NCBI GenBank assembly: GCA_965112735.1
Contig: OZ218952.1
Location: 1,426,001 to 1,490,000 of the forward strand
Length of the DNA stretch: 64,000 nucleotides
Reading direction: 5' to 3'
Source: Phaeosaccion multiseriatum
Taxonomy: Eukaryota > Ochrophyta, other classes
The notes beneath the pieces were generated by a model that saw nothing but the letters and a program-made list of their open reading frames with translations, had not been told where the DNA came from and made no database searches. Position numbers and translations under genes: made by a program. Positions 47,753 through 60,674 of this stretch are shown here, piece by piece; the first letter of the stretch is position 1, and each line of letters opens with the position of its first letter.

Positions 47753-49983
47753 GAACAAGAAACAAACACAAACATCTCATCCCAGCCCCCCCCCCCTCCT
47801 CCTCCTCCTCCTCGGCCTCTACTCATCCTGCTCTGAGACATTCCCCCACGCACCCACACACACCTTGTCCCTCCTCTTGTACGCCCTACGGAAGGCAATG
47901 ACGACTCTGCACAGCAAGAGCTCGCCCACCTCGGGCAGCTTCGTGTTGAGCACAGCCACGAGGGCCGCGAATATGTGCGTGAAGCCCGGGGAGGCCAGCT
48001 GGGCCTTCATTACGGAGCGAGAGAAGACACCTCTGAGACACACAAGGAGTGAGAGAGACAAGAGAGAGAGGGAGAGGGAGAGAGAGAGAGAGGGAGAGAT
48101 AGAGAGAGAGGCAGACAGGTGGAAGTTGTGTTCCCAGAGATCGTTAAGAGACGGGAGAACGAAAAGGGATGCGTAACGTCTCTCAACGCTCAATACTCGT
48201 TCAACCCTCCAACCCTCCCTCCCTCCTGCACCGACAACGCACTCACGCACACACGCACACACGCACACACGCACGCAAAACGCACCTTCCCCTGACGAGG
48301 TTCTGCTGCAGCAGCTCCGGAATGATCCACTTAATGTTGGATGCGTTCACCTGCAGGCAGAGCACAGGCCATCAGGCCACACAGAGAGGAGGGGAGAGAA
48401 GAGAGCAGCAGGGGCGTGGGCAGGAGGCAAGAGCATCCAGCAACGTGGACCGAGGGGAGGGGGGAGGGGGCGGGACGGGGAGTAGGACCCAAAGAGAGTC
48501 GGTCGAAAGAACTGGGACAGTAGAGAGAGAGAGAGAGAGAGAGAGAGACGCACCTTGTTGATCAATCCATTGATGCTCTTTCGCAGAGCGTCCCAGGCCA
48601 TGCGCTGGTACTCCTTGCTAGTCTGGCGACGCAAGGAGAGCAGAAAAGAGCAAGCACACCAGGCAGAGTCAGCACATGCGAGGGTGGACCGGGAGCAGAG
48701 ACGGAGAGAAACACGCAAGCAGCACCACAACCCCCCCCCTCACACACGCATACACACAGACAGACAGACAGACAGTCAGACAGACGCACCTTGTCGCTCT
48801 GGTCCATGTCTTTCTTAAGCTGCGCGAGCTTGAATGGCGGAATGTACACGCCACCCGTCCTGCCCGTCACCGCCGCGGCCTGGTCCGTCATGATGTTCGG
48901 CCGAGCCTTGGGAGGGGCCGCAGCAGCAGCGGCAGCAGAAGCAGCACCGTTGCTACTGCTACCACGGGCAGGCTTTCTGCGCTTGTCCCCGCTCCGACTC
49001 CTGCTCCTCCCCCGACTGGCGCTCCTGCTCCGGCTGCGGCTGCGGCTGTCCCTCCTGCCTCGCTTCCGACTTCTTTCCTTGTCGGCCCGCCTCCGCCCGT
49101 GGCGGTCTCTGCTGCTGTCGCGATGCCGGCGCCTGTCTGAACCTCCCCTCCCTCTGTCTCTACTTCTATCCCTCCTGCCCCCCCCCCTGCTGCTGGGCCG
49201 CCTGTCCCGGTCCCTGCTGTCCCTACTTCGTCCCCTGCTGTCGCTTACGCTTCTGCTTCTACTTCTGCTTCCGCTCCTCCCTCTGTTACGTCGCTTTCTG
49301 CTGCTCCCTCCCCCTCTCCTATCCTTCCTCCTCGGAGGAGATCTAGACCCAGACCCAGATCGAGACCTGGAGCGGGATCGGCTGCTGCTGGCCGAACGCG
49401 ACTCCCGACGCCGCTGCTTCTGCTTACGCCCGTTGCTCTCACTCCTGCCTCTGCTTCGCGACCTGCTTCGCGACCTGCTTCCAGAGCGGCTGCTCTTCGC
49501 CTTCCCCTTCCCCTTCCCCTTCTCCTTGCCGTTGCCTGTATCCTCCTCCTCCTGCTTTCCTCCTTCCTCCTCTGGGGAAGCAGCAACCGCCTCGTCTGGG
49601 TCCTCCTGAGCTCGTTGCGGTACGTCTACCTCTTCGTCAGCCTTGGGGCTACTGCTGCCATCGCCAGCTTCACCCGCCTTTCCCTCCTCTTCTCCCTTCT
49701 CCTCGACTTTCGCCTCGTCCTCGCCTCCGCTCACTCCTGTCTTCCCACCGTCGTCTTCCCTCTCGGCCTCGCCCTCTTCCTCCGCCACAACCTCCTCCTC
49801 CTCGACCACCTTGCCCTTCACCCTGCTCCTCCCTCTGCTGCTCCTGGTCGTCTTCCGCTCGCTGGCCGCCCCCGCCCCTGTCGTTGCTGTTCCCTCGCCC
49901 TTGCTCACCGCCTCCTCCTCGCCTGCGACTACCGCCGCGGCTTCCGGCGAGCGACCCCGCTTCCTACCCGACGTCCTGGCCAT
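44661..49983 (-). CDS. CWC22: pre-mRNA splicing factor CWC22 (MIF4G + MA3), 974 aa
   Basis: Spliceosome-associated protein needed for catalytic activation; in animals it also recruits eIF4A3 for exon-junction complex loading. Exons: 49983-48790, 48622-48554, 48350-48286, 48032-47864, 47639-47541, 47292-47224, 46980-46816, 46580-46422, 46191-46093, 45935-45429, 45209-45094, 44874-44661. Residues 1-370 are Glu/Lys-rich and then RS/SR-rich. GGVYIPPFKLAQL (377-389) opens the family core. MIF4G about 399-620: EYQRMAWDALRKSINGL, IIPELLQQNLVRGR, FTHIFAALVAVLNTKLPEVG, AIFERFRGIL. Acidic/Gln linker in exon 9. MA3 about 697-865: RRTLYLTIMSSAGFEECCHKIL, MSENMGLEKLRERFND. The C-terminus is poly-Ser. In animals and fungi the RS tract lies at either end; here it is N-terminal. 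Divergent from PGRL1 (483 bp between starts). Confidence 0.93.
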
Positions 49984-50466
49984 CTTATTCCTCCCCCCTC
50001 GTCAGTGGTGCCCACCAAAGATGTCTGATTTATTGCCCTCAAACTCTCTTCTCAATACTATCCCATCCCACTGTCTAAGATTTGTCCCTCCCGGACGGAC
50101 CCCCGGGGAAAAAGTGTGTCCATCTCTCTACTTCTCTCTCGTTTGTTTCATTGTTGTCTCCTCCGCCTCGATTGCCTCTCTGGTCTCTACACCCCACTCT
50201 CATCTCTGATCTGTAAGTCCGAGGCAACGGGAAGGGAGGGAAGAGGGTGGGGGAGGAAAGGGGAAGGTAGTGCTATCCACGCACGCACCTCGAATGTCGT
50301 TAATCGGTCCGAGTGAGTACGTTGCACGTACTGCCTAGGAAGGCGACTTTTCAAGGCATAGGCAGGAGAGCGAGGGCACTGGACGTCAGGAGAGTCCTGT
50401 AACTCTTTGCTTTCGTCCTCCTCCTCCTTCTTTTTCACTTTCTCTACCCTGCCAAGCAGACTCGGA
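49984..50466. promoter_or_regulatory. divergent promoter between CWC22 and PGRL1-like gene
   Basis: 483 bp between divergent start codons; no coding sequence recognised. Pyrimidine-rich on the plus strand near both ends. Presumed to hold both promoters and leaders. Confidence 0.45.
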
Positions 50467-52781
50467 ATGCCCATGGCGCCCTCCTCAGTAGCGGTGGCTG
50501 TGTCGGCGGTGGTGCTGCTGCAGGCGGCCTGTGTCACTCAGGCCTTCATGCCGCAGCTCTCGGCAGGAGTGATCGGCAGCGGTAGCGTGAAGAACACTCG
50601 GTGGGTTCTTTCGTCTCTGTATTAATTTTGCTGCCGTCACCCTTTTTGGATGCTTTGCTGCACCTCTCTTCTCTTACTCCAGTCCTCTCCTCCTACCTCC
50701 TCTGTTCTATTTGCAGCGGTCGGAGCAGTAGCAGCAGAGCAGTCGCAGGCGGAAGGGGATGGGCAGCGCAGGTGAGAGGCGTTGACATCGAGGCCCCTCT
50801 CCATTCAGGGAGGGTACAAATGCTGACCCCCCCCCGCTCTATCTCTCTCTCTCTCACACACACACAGAATGTGTTCGCCTCCAAGCGATCTCCGCTTACT
50901 ACGCGACTCCACGCTGCGGAGCCAGAGAAGACGGAAGTGGAGGTGGCCGAGGAAGACGATGTGAGAGAGCAGAGCAAGCAAGAGAGGGAGGGGGTATTGC
51001 AGCATGCCTCATTGATGTGTGCGTGTGCTAGAGAAGGGTGGGGCTCCGGTCGCGCTACTAGTGTAGCTCTTGGTGTGGAAAAGTCCAGTGCATGTAGAGG
51101 AGTTTTGTCGGTGCCAAAGATGGGTGGAAGGGACGGGGCACTCGATCAACAAGGCCATGTCGTACACCTTTCTGACTCCACATCTTTCCTTTTTTTGATT
51201 GCGGGTGCTTCCCCTCTTTCCAACCACTCGTGTGCTGCTGCCCACTGCTTCTGCTGCTCCAGCCGACTTACTTTGAGACGGAGAAGATCTTTTACGACGC
51301 ACGGTCGGGCCGATTCTACGAGAAGAACATGGAGGAGGTGAGACCAAGGAATGAATGTGCTGCTGCTCACACTATATATCATTTTGGTGAAATGTGGTGC
51401 CAACCACCTCGATGTATCGCTATCGCTCCTCACTCAGTCACTGATTGGCTGAGTGACTGACCGTAAGTACCACATGCTGCCTTGCCTTGTCCGCGCCACC
51501 ACACCCACGCCATCCCCACCCCAGGTTTGTCGCGATGAGTACTGCACCATCGATAAGGAGACAGGCAAGCAAATCATGCTTTCCAAGGAGGAGAAGGAGA
51601 GAATCTTCCTGGACAGCATCCAAAGCTTCTACTACAGCTCGAGGAAGGTGAGGGAGGGAGGGAGGGAGGGAGGGAGGGAGGGAGTGGCTTGCTACAGTCA
51701 CAAAACAAAAGGCTCGAGCGGGTTTCTCTTCTGATTCTTTTTCCTTACTCAGATATGAACTTCTTCGACCTTGCTTTTTTGCCCTCACTCACTCACTCAC
51801 TCACTCACTCACTGACCTCGTCACTCACCCACTCACCCACTCACCCACTGACATATGATGTCCCTTGATGCGATGAAGGTGCTCGAGGACGATGACTTTG
51901 ACCGACTCAAGTCCGACCTGGAGTGGGAGGGATCGGAGGTGGTGTTCATGAACAGGTCAGAGAGGCGGTCGGAGCGAGGTCATGCCTCTTTTTGACCGAC
52001 CTGCCGACCTGGAGCCAATCTGAGCGACTTTGACGAAGGAGGGGCGCGCCTGAGCGTTGTCGCCCTCTCTCTCTCTCTCTCCCTCGCTTCCCACCCCTGC
52101 TTGGCGCTCGTTACCCGATCCCTTTCCTCCCCCGAATCCCCCCGTGCCATCTCTCCTCTTCGTAATCCTAATCCTAATCAACAATGCCGATCTATGCCCA
52201 CCCATGTGCCCACACAGGAAGGAGAAGCTGTTCCTCGCGGCCATGGGTGCCTACTCGAAGGGAGAGAGCATTATTACGGACTCTGAGTTTGACACTCTTA
52301 AGGTTCGTTACAATAGACAGATGAAGCTACAGAGGGACAGCAAGTACGGGCTTGGTCCATCCATCTCTGTCCTCTGTCCGTCTCTTTTGTCTTGTCTCCA
52401 CGTCTTTTATCTCTCTCTCTGTGTTATCCGCATCTCGAGTCTGTCTCTGGACATTGCCATTCTTCCTTCTCCTGCACGCCTTTTCATTTTAGAATGTGCT
52501 CTCTTCTGCCTTTGTTCCCTCGCTTTCCTTCTCCCTTCTCCCTTCTCCCTTCTCCCCTCCTTCCTTCCTTCCTTCCTTCCTTCCGTATCTTGTTCCTCCC
52601 TCCGTCCCCTCCCCTCTTCTCTTCCACTCATGTGCGGCTCCCCCCCCCCCCACTCCTCGAATGCATCCCTCTTCCTTCCCTTCCCGTCTCCTCTTCTCTT
52701 CCACTCATGTGCGGCTTCCCCCCCCCCCCGCTACTACTACTACTACTACTACTGCTGCGACTACTACTACTACTACTACTT

Positions 52782-52833
<52 letters not shown>

Positions 52834-54579
52834 CACTTCTCGAATGCATCCCTCTCCCTTCCCTTCCCGTCCCCTCAGGCCGAGCTCAAGGAGGAAGGCA
52901 GCAAGGTGGCTGTGAGCACTGAGCCCAAGTGCTATGTGGATACGGGCATCTGCTCCGTCACCTTCCAAGAGGACAAGGTAAGCACCGCACAGCACAGAAA
53001 AGCAGCACAGCAGAACACAGGAAGTCGTCTTAAGTCTCCGTCAAGGGCGGAGATGTAGAGAACAGAAGATGTGAAACCATCCCGTAGTCCATTCGTCCGC
53101 TCCATCCATCCATCCATCTATCCATCAGTCAATGAACCAATCTGTCCTTCTTTTGTGTTGTTGGTCCATGTCCTCCCCCTCCCATCCACGAGTCTGATTC
53201 CTCCCTCCACTCCCGCCGCCTCTCCCTCTCTGTCCGTCCTTTTCCGTGCTCTCTCTGTTCTTGCCTCTCTCCTCTCCCCCTCCTCTCCCTCGCTCTCGCT
53301 CTCTCGGCCTCTCTCCCTCTCTCTATCCCTCTGTCCCTTTTCTCTCTCTCTCTCTCTCTCGCTCTCTCTCTCTCTTTCTCTCTCTCCCCCTCCTCTCCCT
53401 CGCTCTCGCTCTCTCGGCCTCTCTCCCTCTCTCTATCCCTCTGTCCCTTTTCTCTCTCTCTCTCTCTCAAGTTCCGCAACTTAATGCTTTACGTGGCCCC
53501 GGGAGGCACTGTGTTCTTCTTCTTCTTCTTCGGTCTTCTCTACGAGATCATCGAGCCCTTGAGGTATGTCAAGGGGATGGGAGGGGTAGATACGTGTAAG
53601 GTTATGTAAAGGCACTTGTTTAACATTATACTTACGCATTCTATTACGTTTGTACGCACTCAAAAGCGGCCTTATCTATCACCTGCTGGTACCTACGTCC
53701 GCTCTCTGATGTGCTGCTGCCACTCTTCCCTCTCCACTCCCCTGTCTGCCTGCCTGTCTGCCTGCCTGCCCCTTCGCTCTCCTCTCTCTCTCTCTCTCAG
53801 ATACATCAACCCACTGCTGCTCATCCCAATCGCGATGGTGCCCACGTGGGCGGCCTCCAAGGTTGGTTACTTTTATTCTTCAGTTAATGCCTGGTGTCAG
53901 CCTCCTGTGTTCACCTCAAATCTCCCCCCCCCGAAATCAAATCCTAAAAAAGCAAACCAACTCCCCTAAAAATGGTGCCTTGTTTTGATTTATGTTTGTC
54001 ATGTATCTTCTCTCAGGTGTTCACGGAGAAGATCTTCCTTGGGGGCAACCCCCTTGTAGTGTACGGGCCCTGCCCCTCCTGCGGCGCGGAGAACAGGGTC
54101 TTCTTCGGCGACATTGTGGGCGTGGAGGTGAGAGGGAGAGAGAGGTGGAGCACAGCGAGAGAGAGAGGGACAGAGGGAGAGAGAGGAGAAATAGAGAATG
54201 GAGAGCTTAACATCACATAGAGACAGAGAGCAACAAGGGTCAAGTCTCGTAGGAGCTCTGTCCCGCTGTGGTGTGGTGCCTCTGCGCATCATGAAGGATG
54301 AGTGATGATATGCCTCCCATCGCGTCAATTCATTTTTCGTGACTGATTGGCTGGCTGACGCAATTTCCCTTTTGTTGTGCCTGACTGCCTGCCGCCGTCT
54401 TTTGTCGGTCTTGTCCTTCCTCCCCCTCATCGCTCTGGTTCGTCCCTCACCTTTGTTGTTCGCAGGGGTACAAGCGAGATGCTGAGATTAAGTGTACCAA
54501 CTGCAAGACCAAAATCACAGTTGGCAAGGCCGACCTCAGGGCGAGGAGCATGCCCTCTGAGGAGCTTCTCGCAACGTAG
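50467..54579 (+). CDS. PGRL1: PGRL1-like thylakoid protein (cyclic electron flow), 372 aa
   Basis: Thylakoid protein that with PGR5 supports antimycin-sensitive cyclic electron flow around photosystem I. Exons: 50467-50600, 50717-50771, 50868-50960, 51263-51337, 51525-51647, 51879-51955, 52218-52302, 52879-52977, 53472-53563, 53801-53861, 54017-54127, 54466-54579. Signal peptide with VTQA-F (cut about 26/27), then a basic Ser/Arg transit region, as expected for a secondary plastid. Family features: FLAAMGAYSKGESIITDSEFDTLK, AELKEEGSKVAV, two redox-type Cys (232, 239), two TM segments (about 251-273 and 281-295), and a C-terminal zinc-ribbon-like set CPSC (317, 320) and CTNC (345, 348). The family assignment rests on this order of elements. 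The N-terminal part (PTYFETEKIFYDARSG) is not typical of plant PGRL1 and may be lineage-specific. Confidence 0.87.
52730..52832. repeat. CTA trinucleotide array, PGRL1 intron 7
   Basis: About 33 CTA units with a few interruptions. Flanking 70-bp segments (CTCTTCTCTTCCACTCATGT) are duplicated at 52615 and 52690. Confidence 0.93.
53271..53471. repeat. CT-rich tract with a 110-bp tandem duplication at PGRL1 exon 9 acceptor
   Basis: TCCTCTCCCTCGCTCTCGCT occurs at 53281 and again at 53391; the CT tract runs into the acceptor CTCTCAAG (53471). Confidence 0.93.
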
Positions 54580-55844
54580 AGAGAGAGGGAGGGAGGTGGA
54601 GAGAGAGAAAAAGAAAGGAGGAGAGAGTTTTCACACACGCAACACACAAGAGTCGGTGAGTGGAGTGGGGGAAGGGAAGGGAAGGGAAGGGAAGGGACTC
54701 CAAAACAAGAGGCTTTTAATTTATTTCAAATTGGAGCGGCTGGCAAGACGTGGGATCCTTCGAAGCGCTGGAGGAGCGGCAGAAGCAGCGACAGCAGAGT
54801 GGAGTGGAGCTTGGGAGCGGGTAGAGCACACGCGCGCTTTTGATCACACGCGTTTGATGGTCAGCAGTGGTTAGAGTGGTAGGGGGGGATAGAGTGGAGA
54901 ACGAGGGCGAGGAGAGGGAGAGCGAAGCGAAGGGATGAGAGAGTGAATGCCTTCGGAGCAAGGGAACGACGAGATGGGTGTGGCAGCCTTTTGGACACGG
55001 ATGGACTTCACTCAAGGCTCTGCTGTGGGCCTGGGACTTGGGTGTTGAGTTACAGATCCACACGAGGGTGTCGAGGGTGCTGACTGATTGTCATGCCATG
55101 GATAGAGCCTGCCCAGCGAGGGCGGGAGGGAATAGACGAAGGGATGGGGTGGGGGGAGGAGGGGAGGGGTAGCTAGCTGTCTCCCTCCCTCTCTCTCTCT
55201 CTCGAAAATATTACTACTTATCGTATTGCAGAGTACAGTAGGTCGAGCTGTACTGGGGGGGGGGGGGCTACAGGACAGCAGCTTTCCAACATCATTACTT
55301 ATTCATAAATTTATCAAAGGGGTTAACTTATTCGTTTTATTATGTACACAGTTTTAAGCAATCGAAAGCAAATGTACCGCTTCGCTGGCCCTAAGAGGAG
55401 TGCAGACCTACAGGTGTGCTGCTACCCACTGACTGGGCGGCACCACGCACGCGCCCACGGTCACTGGGAGGCTGCCTAGAGGCGGGATACAGTATATAGG
55501 CCGCCTAGGACTGAAAAGTGAGCGGCCTAGAGCGACCGGCCGCCGGCCTAGGTCGGTCCCTTTCATTGCATGTTGGGTGACTGAGCGTCGACATCTGTTG
55601 GATGCTTTCTCTTTTTTTTTTTTTTTCGCTGCGCGCTTGTTGCTTGTTGGCTGGCTGCCTTCCCCTTCTCCTGCTCTCTTCCAAACCTAACCAAGGAAAA
55701 GAAGAGAAGGTAGTCGAAGACTTGCAGCGGGTACCAACAGAAAGCACTCCAGTGGCCCGAGAAGTGAAAGAGCGAGTAGAGGAGGAAGCCTGCGTTGTCC
55801 TCCTCCGATATATTGAACAAGAGAGACAGAAAAGCAGACGATAT
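54580..55844. other. intergenic region: PGRL1 3' flank and Fab1 promoter/leader
   Basis: About 1.26 kb with no supported gene. Features: GGGAA tandem (54670-54700); an A+T-rich island (about 55200-55375, including ATTCATAAATTTATC) that is rare in this window; a cluster of GGCCGCCTAGG-like palindromic segments (55498-55558); a T-run at 55611-55626. The Fab1 promoter probably lies between the AT island and 55845. Confidence 0.5.
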
Positions 55845-58800
55845 ATGGACCTCTCGTCTCTACTTTCTCGGTTTTCTGGCGGGGCAGGCCTGGAAGATGT
55901 CGAAGTGTCCTCCTCAGAGGGCTCGCCCCCACGGGAAGCGACACTGGAGGAGTGGGGAGAAACTAGGATGGGGGGGGAGGAGGGGGAGCAGCAGCAGCAG
56001 CAGGAGCAGCAGCAGCAACAGCAGCAGCGCGGAAGAGCAGATGCCGTTACTTCCCCACTTCCGTCCGGGCAGCAGCGGCTTCAGGTACTGTTTGGTGGCT
56101 TTGATCTTCCCGGTCCCTTCACCTTAGTCCTCCGTTCTTGCCGCTGCTCTCCCACCTCCTCACCCCAACCCTTGCCCCCCCCCATGCTCCCCCCGTCCGT
56201 TGTCTTTCTGCACTGCTGTCCCCCCTTTCATCTTCTTTAGACGCCTATCACACCCATCATCACCAGCAGCAGCACTCCCACGTCTACGCCCTCCCGCCCC
56301 AAGACTCTCCAACCCCCTACTGGGCAGCAGCAGCAGCAGCAGATGCAGCAATTAGTGCTACAGCAGTCGCCGCAGCCTCACACCCCTCCAATTCCTCCCG
56401 CCCAATCTCCCCGCCGGGGCCTGCCCTTCCACTCCGACCCTTCTACCATGACGTTTTTCCCCTCGCCCGGCGACCCCCGTCGTCGTCCTCTGACCCACTT
56501 TGTCTGGGACGAGAAGCAGCAGTACCAAAAGGGGGCAGGGGGGGAGGCAGGAGAGGGCGACGAGGGGGGCGAGGGGGGTGCGTTGGAGGGAGGCACGGAG
56601 GGGAGAGAAGCGCTTGTGCAACCCAATCTAAAGACCTACTGGATGCCGGACAAGATGTGTAAGGTAAGTGGGGATGGACATGTGTGAAGGGCGCTGCGCG
56701 ACCCGAACCATCCCACACCCTCCCTCCCTCCCTGTCTGTCTGCCTGCCTGCCTGTCTGTCTGCAGCCTCAGTCCTGTTATTCCTGTCGGTCTGGCCCCTC
56801 TCCTGCCCTTCTCCGATTTGTTTGGTGTTGGGTTGATGGGCTGGTTTGGTTGAATTAATTCATTTCATTTCACCAATCGCCTACTTGACTGACTGACTGA
56901 CTGATTGACTGACTGACTGGCTGACTGACTGACTGATTGACTGCACTCCGCTCCCCCCATTGATTGAAAGGTGTGCTACGAGTGCGAGTTACCCTTCACC
57001 ATGTTCCGACGGCGGCACCACTGCCGCGCCTGCGGACAGATCTTTTGCCACCAGTGCTCCTTCCACAATCTCGATGGGGGCTCAGGGTCATACGGTACGT
57101 GATACGTTACGTGATACGTTACGTACGTACACCTCCCATATGCATCTATACATGCCTCTCATTTGTACCTGTGTGGCGTGTTTCGACCCTTGTTCGACCC
57201 CTGTGGCTATACTGTTCGTGCGTCGTTACGTTGTCCCACCATCCCGTCCACGCCGTTAACACGCCTTAACACCGTGAACACGCAATGGTGCAGGAGACGG
57301 GGCTGGAGGCGACAGCGGTGGGGGTTTCTCGCGTGCGTGTCGGCGCTGCCATGACCAGTTGCAGGCGTACAAGCGAGGAAGGAAGAAGGGGAGGTGAGGA
57401 GGGAGGAGTGGAGCGGATGGGGGGAAAGGAAGGAGGAACTTACCACTTCCATTTTTTACTCGTGTTGCTTGTTTCTTGTTTCTTTTGGTCTCAACTTGCT
57501 TGCACCGTCCTATCCATTTCAACGCATTTCAATGTATTCCTGCGCGTTGAATTGCCTGGGCAGAGCCGGGAGCTGGAAGCCCCCCAATCAGGTGCCAGGA
57601 GGAGCGGCAGCGAGGCTGGCGATCGGACGTGGAGCAGGAGCAGGGGGAGGGGGAGGAGGAGGAGGAGGAGGAGGAGGAGGAGTCGGAGGAGGAGGAGGAG
57701 GTGGTAGTGGGGGAGGAGGAGAAAGAAGAGGAGGAGCAGGGGGAGGCAGCAGCAGGGGTACAGATGGGCGCAGCAGCATGAGCAGCAGCAGTAGCAGCAG
57801 CTTGGACTCCCTGGCAGCGAGAAGGTAAGATGGGCGTGACTGGATGTGGGTGGGAGTGGGGTGGGAGTGGAGTGGGGATGGGAGCTTGCTTGTTCCTCTT
57901 CACACGACAGAGTTCCCCCGAAGAAACTGCCCATACGCCTTCCAGCTCCATCTCTTACCAGACCCAAACTCTTCCCGTGCCCCTCTCCACCCACCCATCT
58001 GCGTACGCACACGCGCGCACCCACGCACTTACATACTACTTACGTAGACGGGAGCACCACGCCAAACTCCTCCACGCAGCGGCCTCCGCCTCCTCCTCTC
58101 GACCTTCGTCTCCAACCGATGCTGCTGCCTCACCGACTGCCTATATGACTGCGGCTGCGGCTGCGGCTGCTGCTGCTGTTGCCTCTGCTGCCGGCCCTCA
58201 AGGAGGAGGAGGAGGAGGAGAAGGAGTAGGAGGAGGAGGAGGAGGAGGAGGAGGAGGAGGAGGAGGAGGAGGAGGAGGAGGAGGAGGAGGAGGAGGAGGG
58301 GGGGGGGGGGGAGGAGGAGGAGGTGTGCGCACCCTTCTCGCCAGTGACTCCCCAAGGGGTGGCAGCTCTTCTGCTGTCTCTGGCGTTGGCGTGACTCCAT
58401 TGGTGGTGGGCGGAGTGGTGGTGGATGGGACGCCGACGAGCGGCAGGGGCAGAAAGAGGTCAGTGAGCGCGTGGCATGCGTGCGTACGTGTATGCGTGTG
58501 TGCGTGCGTGTGTGAGTGTGGACTTTGCTCGGCCCCTGTCTCAAGCGCCCTTCCCTCCCTCCCTCCCTCCCTCCCTCCCTCCCTCCCTCCATCCATCCCT
58601 ACCTCCCTACCTCCCTCCCTCCCTCCCTCCCTCCCTCCCTCCCTCCCTCCCTCCCTCCCTCCCTCCCTACCTCCCTCCCCTCTCTTTCTCGCAGCAGTAG
58701 CTCCAGCCTCGGCCCGTCCTCTCCCACCACCCCTCTCCGTCCCGCCAAGTCCTCTGTGCGGCCAGGCTCGGCAGCGGCCCTGAGGATGCAGGCCTTCCTC

Positions 58801-60605
58801 GAGGCGCAGAGGTACAATATAGAGGTACGTAGGTTAGGTGGGTATAGTATGTCAATGGATGGGCTGGTGGGTGGGTGGGCAGGTGGAAGGTGGGTGGGGG
58901 GGTAGGTGGAACTAACTGTCCCGCTCCCCCCCGGCCTGCCCTTCCCTGCCCTGCCCATATACCTCTACCCTGCCCCAACTCAACACCACAGCCGCCGGAA
59001 CAACAGTTGGCGAACACTTCTGCCCTGGAGATGGCCGCTGTGCACCACCTCGAGGGCATGGTGCGGCAACTCGTCAAGAGAGAGGGACCCAACATCAGCA
59101 GCGCAAGGGCGGAGGAGTGGAGCAGGATCGTCACACTCCTCGTTCAGCAGGTGGGCATGCCCCGTGTGGGCATGTGTGGGCATGTGTGGGCATGTGTGGG
59201 CATGTGTGGGTATGTGTGGGTATGTGTGGGCATGTGTGGGCATGTGTGGGCATGTGTGGGCATGTGTGGGCATGTGTGGGCATGTGTGGGCATGTGTGGG
59301 TGTGTGTGGGCTTGTGTGGGCATGTGTGGGCATGTGTGGGCATGTGTGGGCATGTGTGGGCATGCCCCGTGTGGGCATGTGTGGGCACGTGTGTGTGTGT
59401 GTGTGTGTCAGTGCGTGTGTGTGGCAACCTTCCCTCCTGACAATTCTGAATCCTATGCCCTGACACCCTATGTCCTGACGTCTCTATCCCTCGTGATACC
59501 CTCCCTCCGTCTCTCCGGACACCCTCCCTCCCTCTCTCTGTCCTGACACCTCTGAAACCTTTGGTCCTCTGACACCCTCTGTCCTGACACCCTCTGTCCT
59601 GACACTTCTGTATTGACATCTCTGTCCCTCCTGACACCTGTGAAACCTTTGGCCCTCTGAAACCCTCGAGTCCTGACACCCTCTGTCCTGACACTTCTGT
59701 ATTGACACCTCTGTATTGACTGTCTCTGTCCCTCCTGACACCAGGTGGTGAGCACTGTAGACCCGGACGTGAAGGGCGGTGACTCCCTCGACATCCGCCC
59801 CTACGTCAAGGTCAAGCTCATCCCGGGGGGGTCTATGGACGAGTGCCGGTAAGCAACGTCCGATCCTATCGAGTGTCAGGTGTCAGATGCCACTCGTCTG
59901 TCGACTTGCCTTACGTTCAAGCCCCGTTCCCCCACCCCCACCCCCTCTCTGCGTACGCTTTTCTCTTCTCTCCCTACCTCTCTTCTCTTCCCCTTTACCC
60001 TCCTCTCTCGCTCTTACACCCTGCATGCACGGCAGATATGTTGACGGGGTGGTGTTTCGGAAGAACGTTGCCCACAAGAGAATGGCCACGTGAGTACCTT
60101 CCCATATGCCTGTCTGCCTGCCCATACGCCTGCCTGCCTGTGTGCCTGCTCATATGCCTCTGCCCGCACAAGCCCCCTTGCTGGGCATTTCATCGACCTC
60201 TTGATGCTCGACATTGCTTGACATAATTGACCATACCATTCTTTGCTTGACATGCGTCCCCTCCCCTCCCCTCCCCTCCCCTTGCTGCGCGCAGGTCGGT
60301 ACTGGACCCCCGTATCCTGCTCCTGTCCGGAGGCATCGAGTTCCACCGCAGCGACAGCCGCATCGCCAGCCTGGACACCCTCAGGGAGCAGGAGGACAGG
60401 TACGTCCTATCCCTCCCCCCCTGGGTCTTGTCCTCCTCCTGTCGCCCTTCACTGGTCCTGCTGCTCACGGTGAAGTGTCCTTCCCCTGTACTGTACTGCC
60501 CTGTACTCTGTGCTCTTCTCTCCTGTATCACCAACTGCTGCAGGTATACGCAGATTCTGGTGGGCAAGGTCGTGGCGCTCAAGCCTGACCTCGTCATGAT
60601 AGGAA

Positions 60606-60674
<69 letters not shown>

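Noticed and set aside
48791-49609. 272-residue plus-strand Leu/Arg-rich frame
   Set aside because: It is the antisense of the RS/SR-rich CWC22 exon 1.
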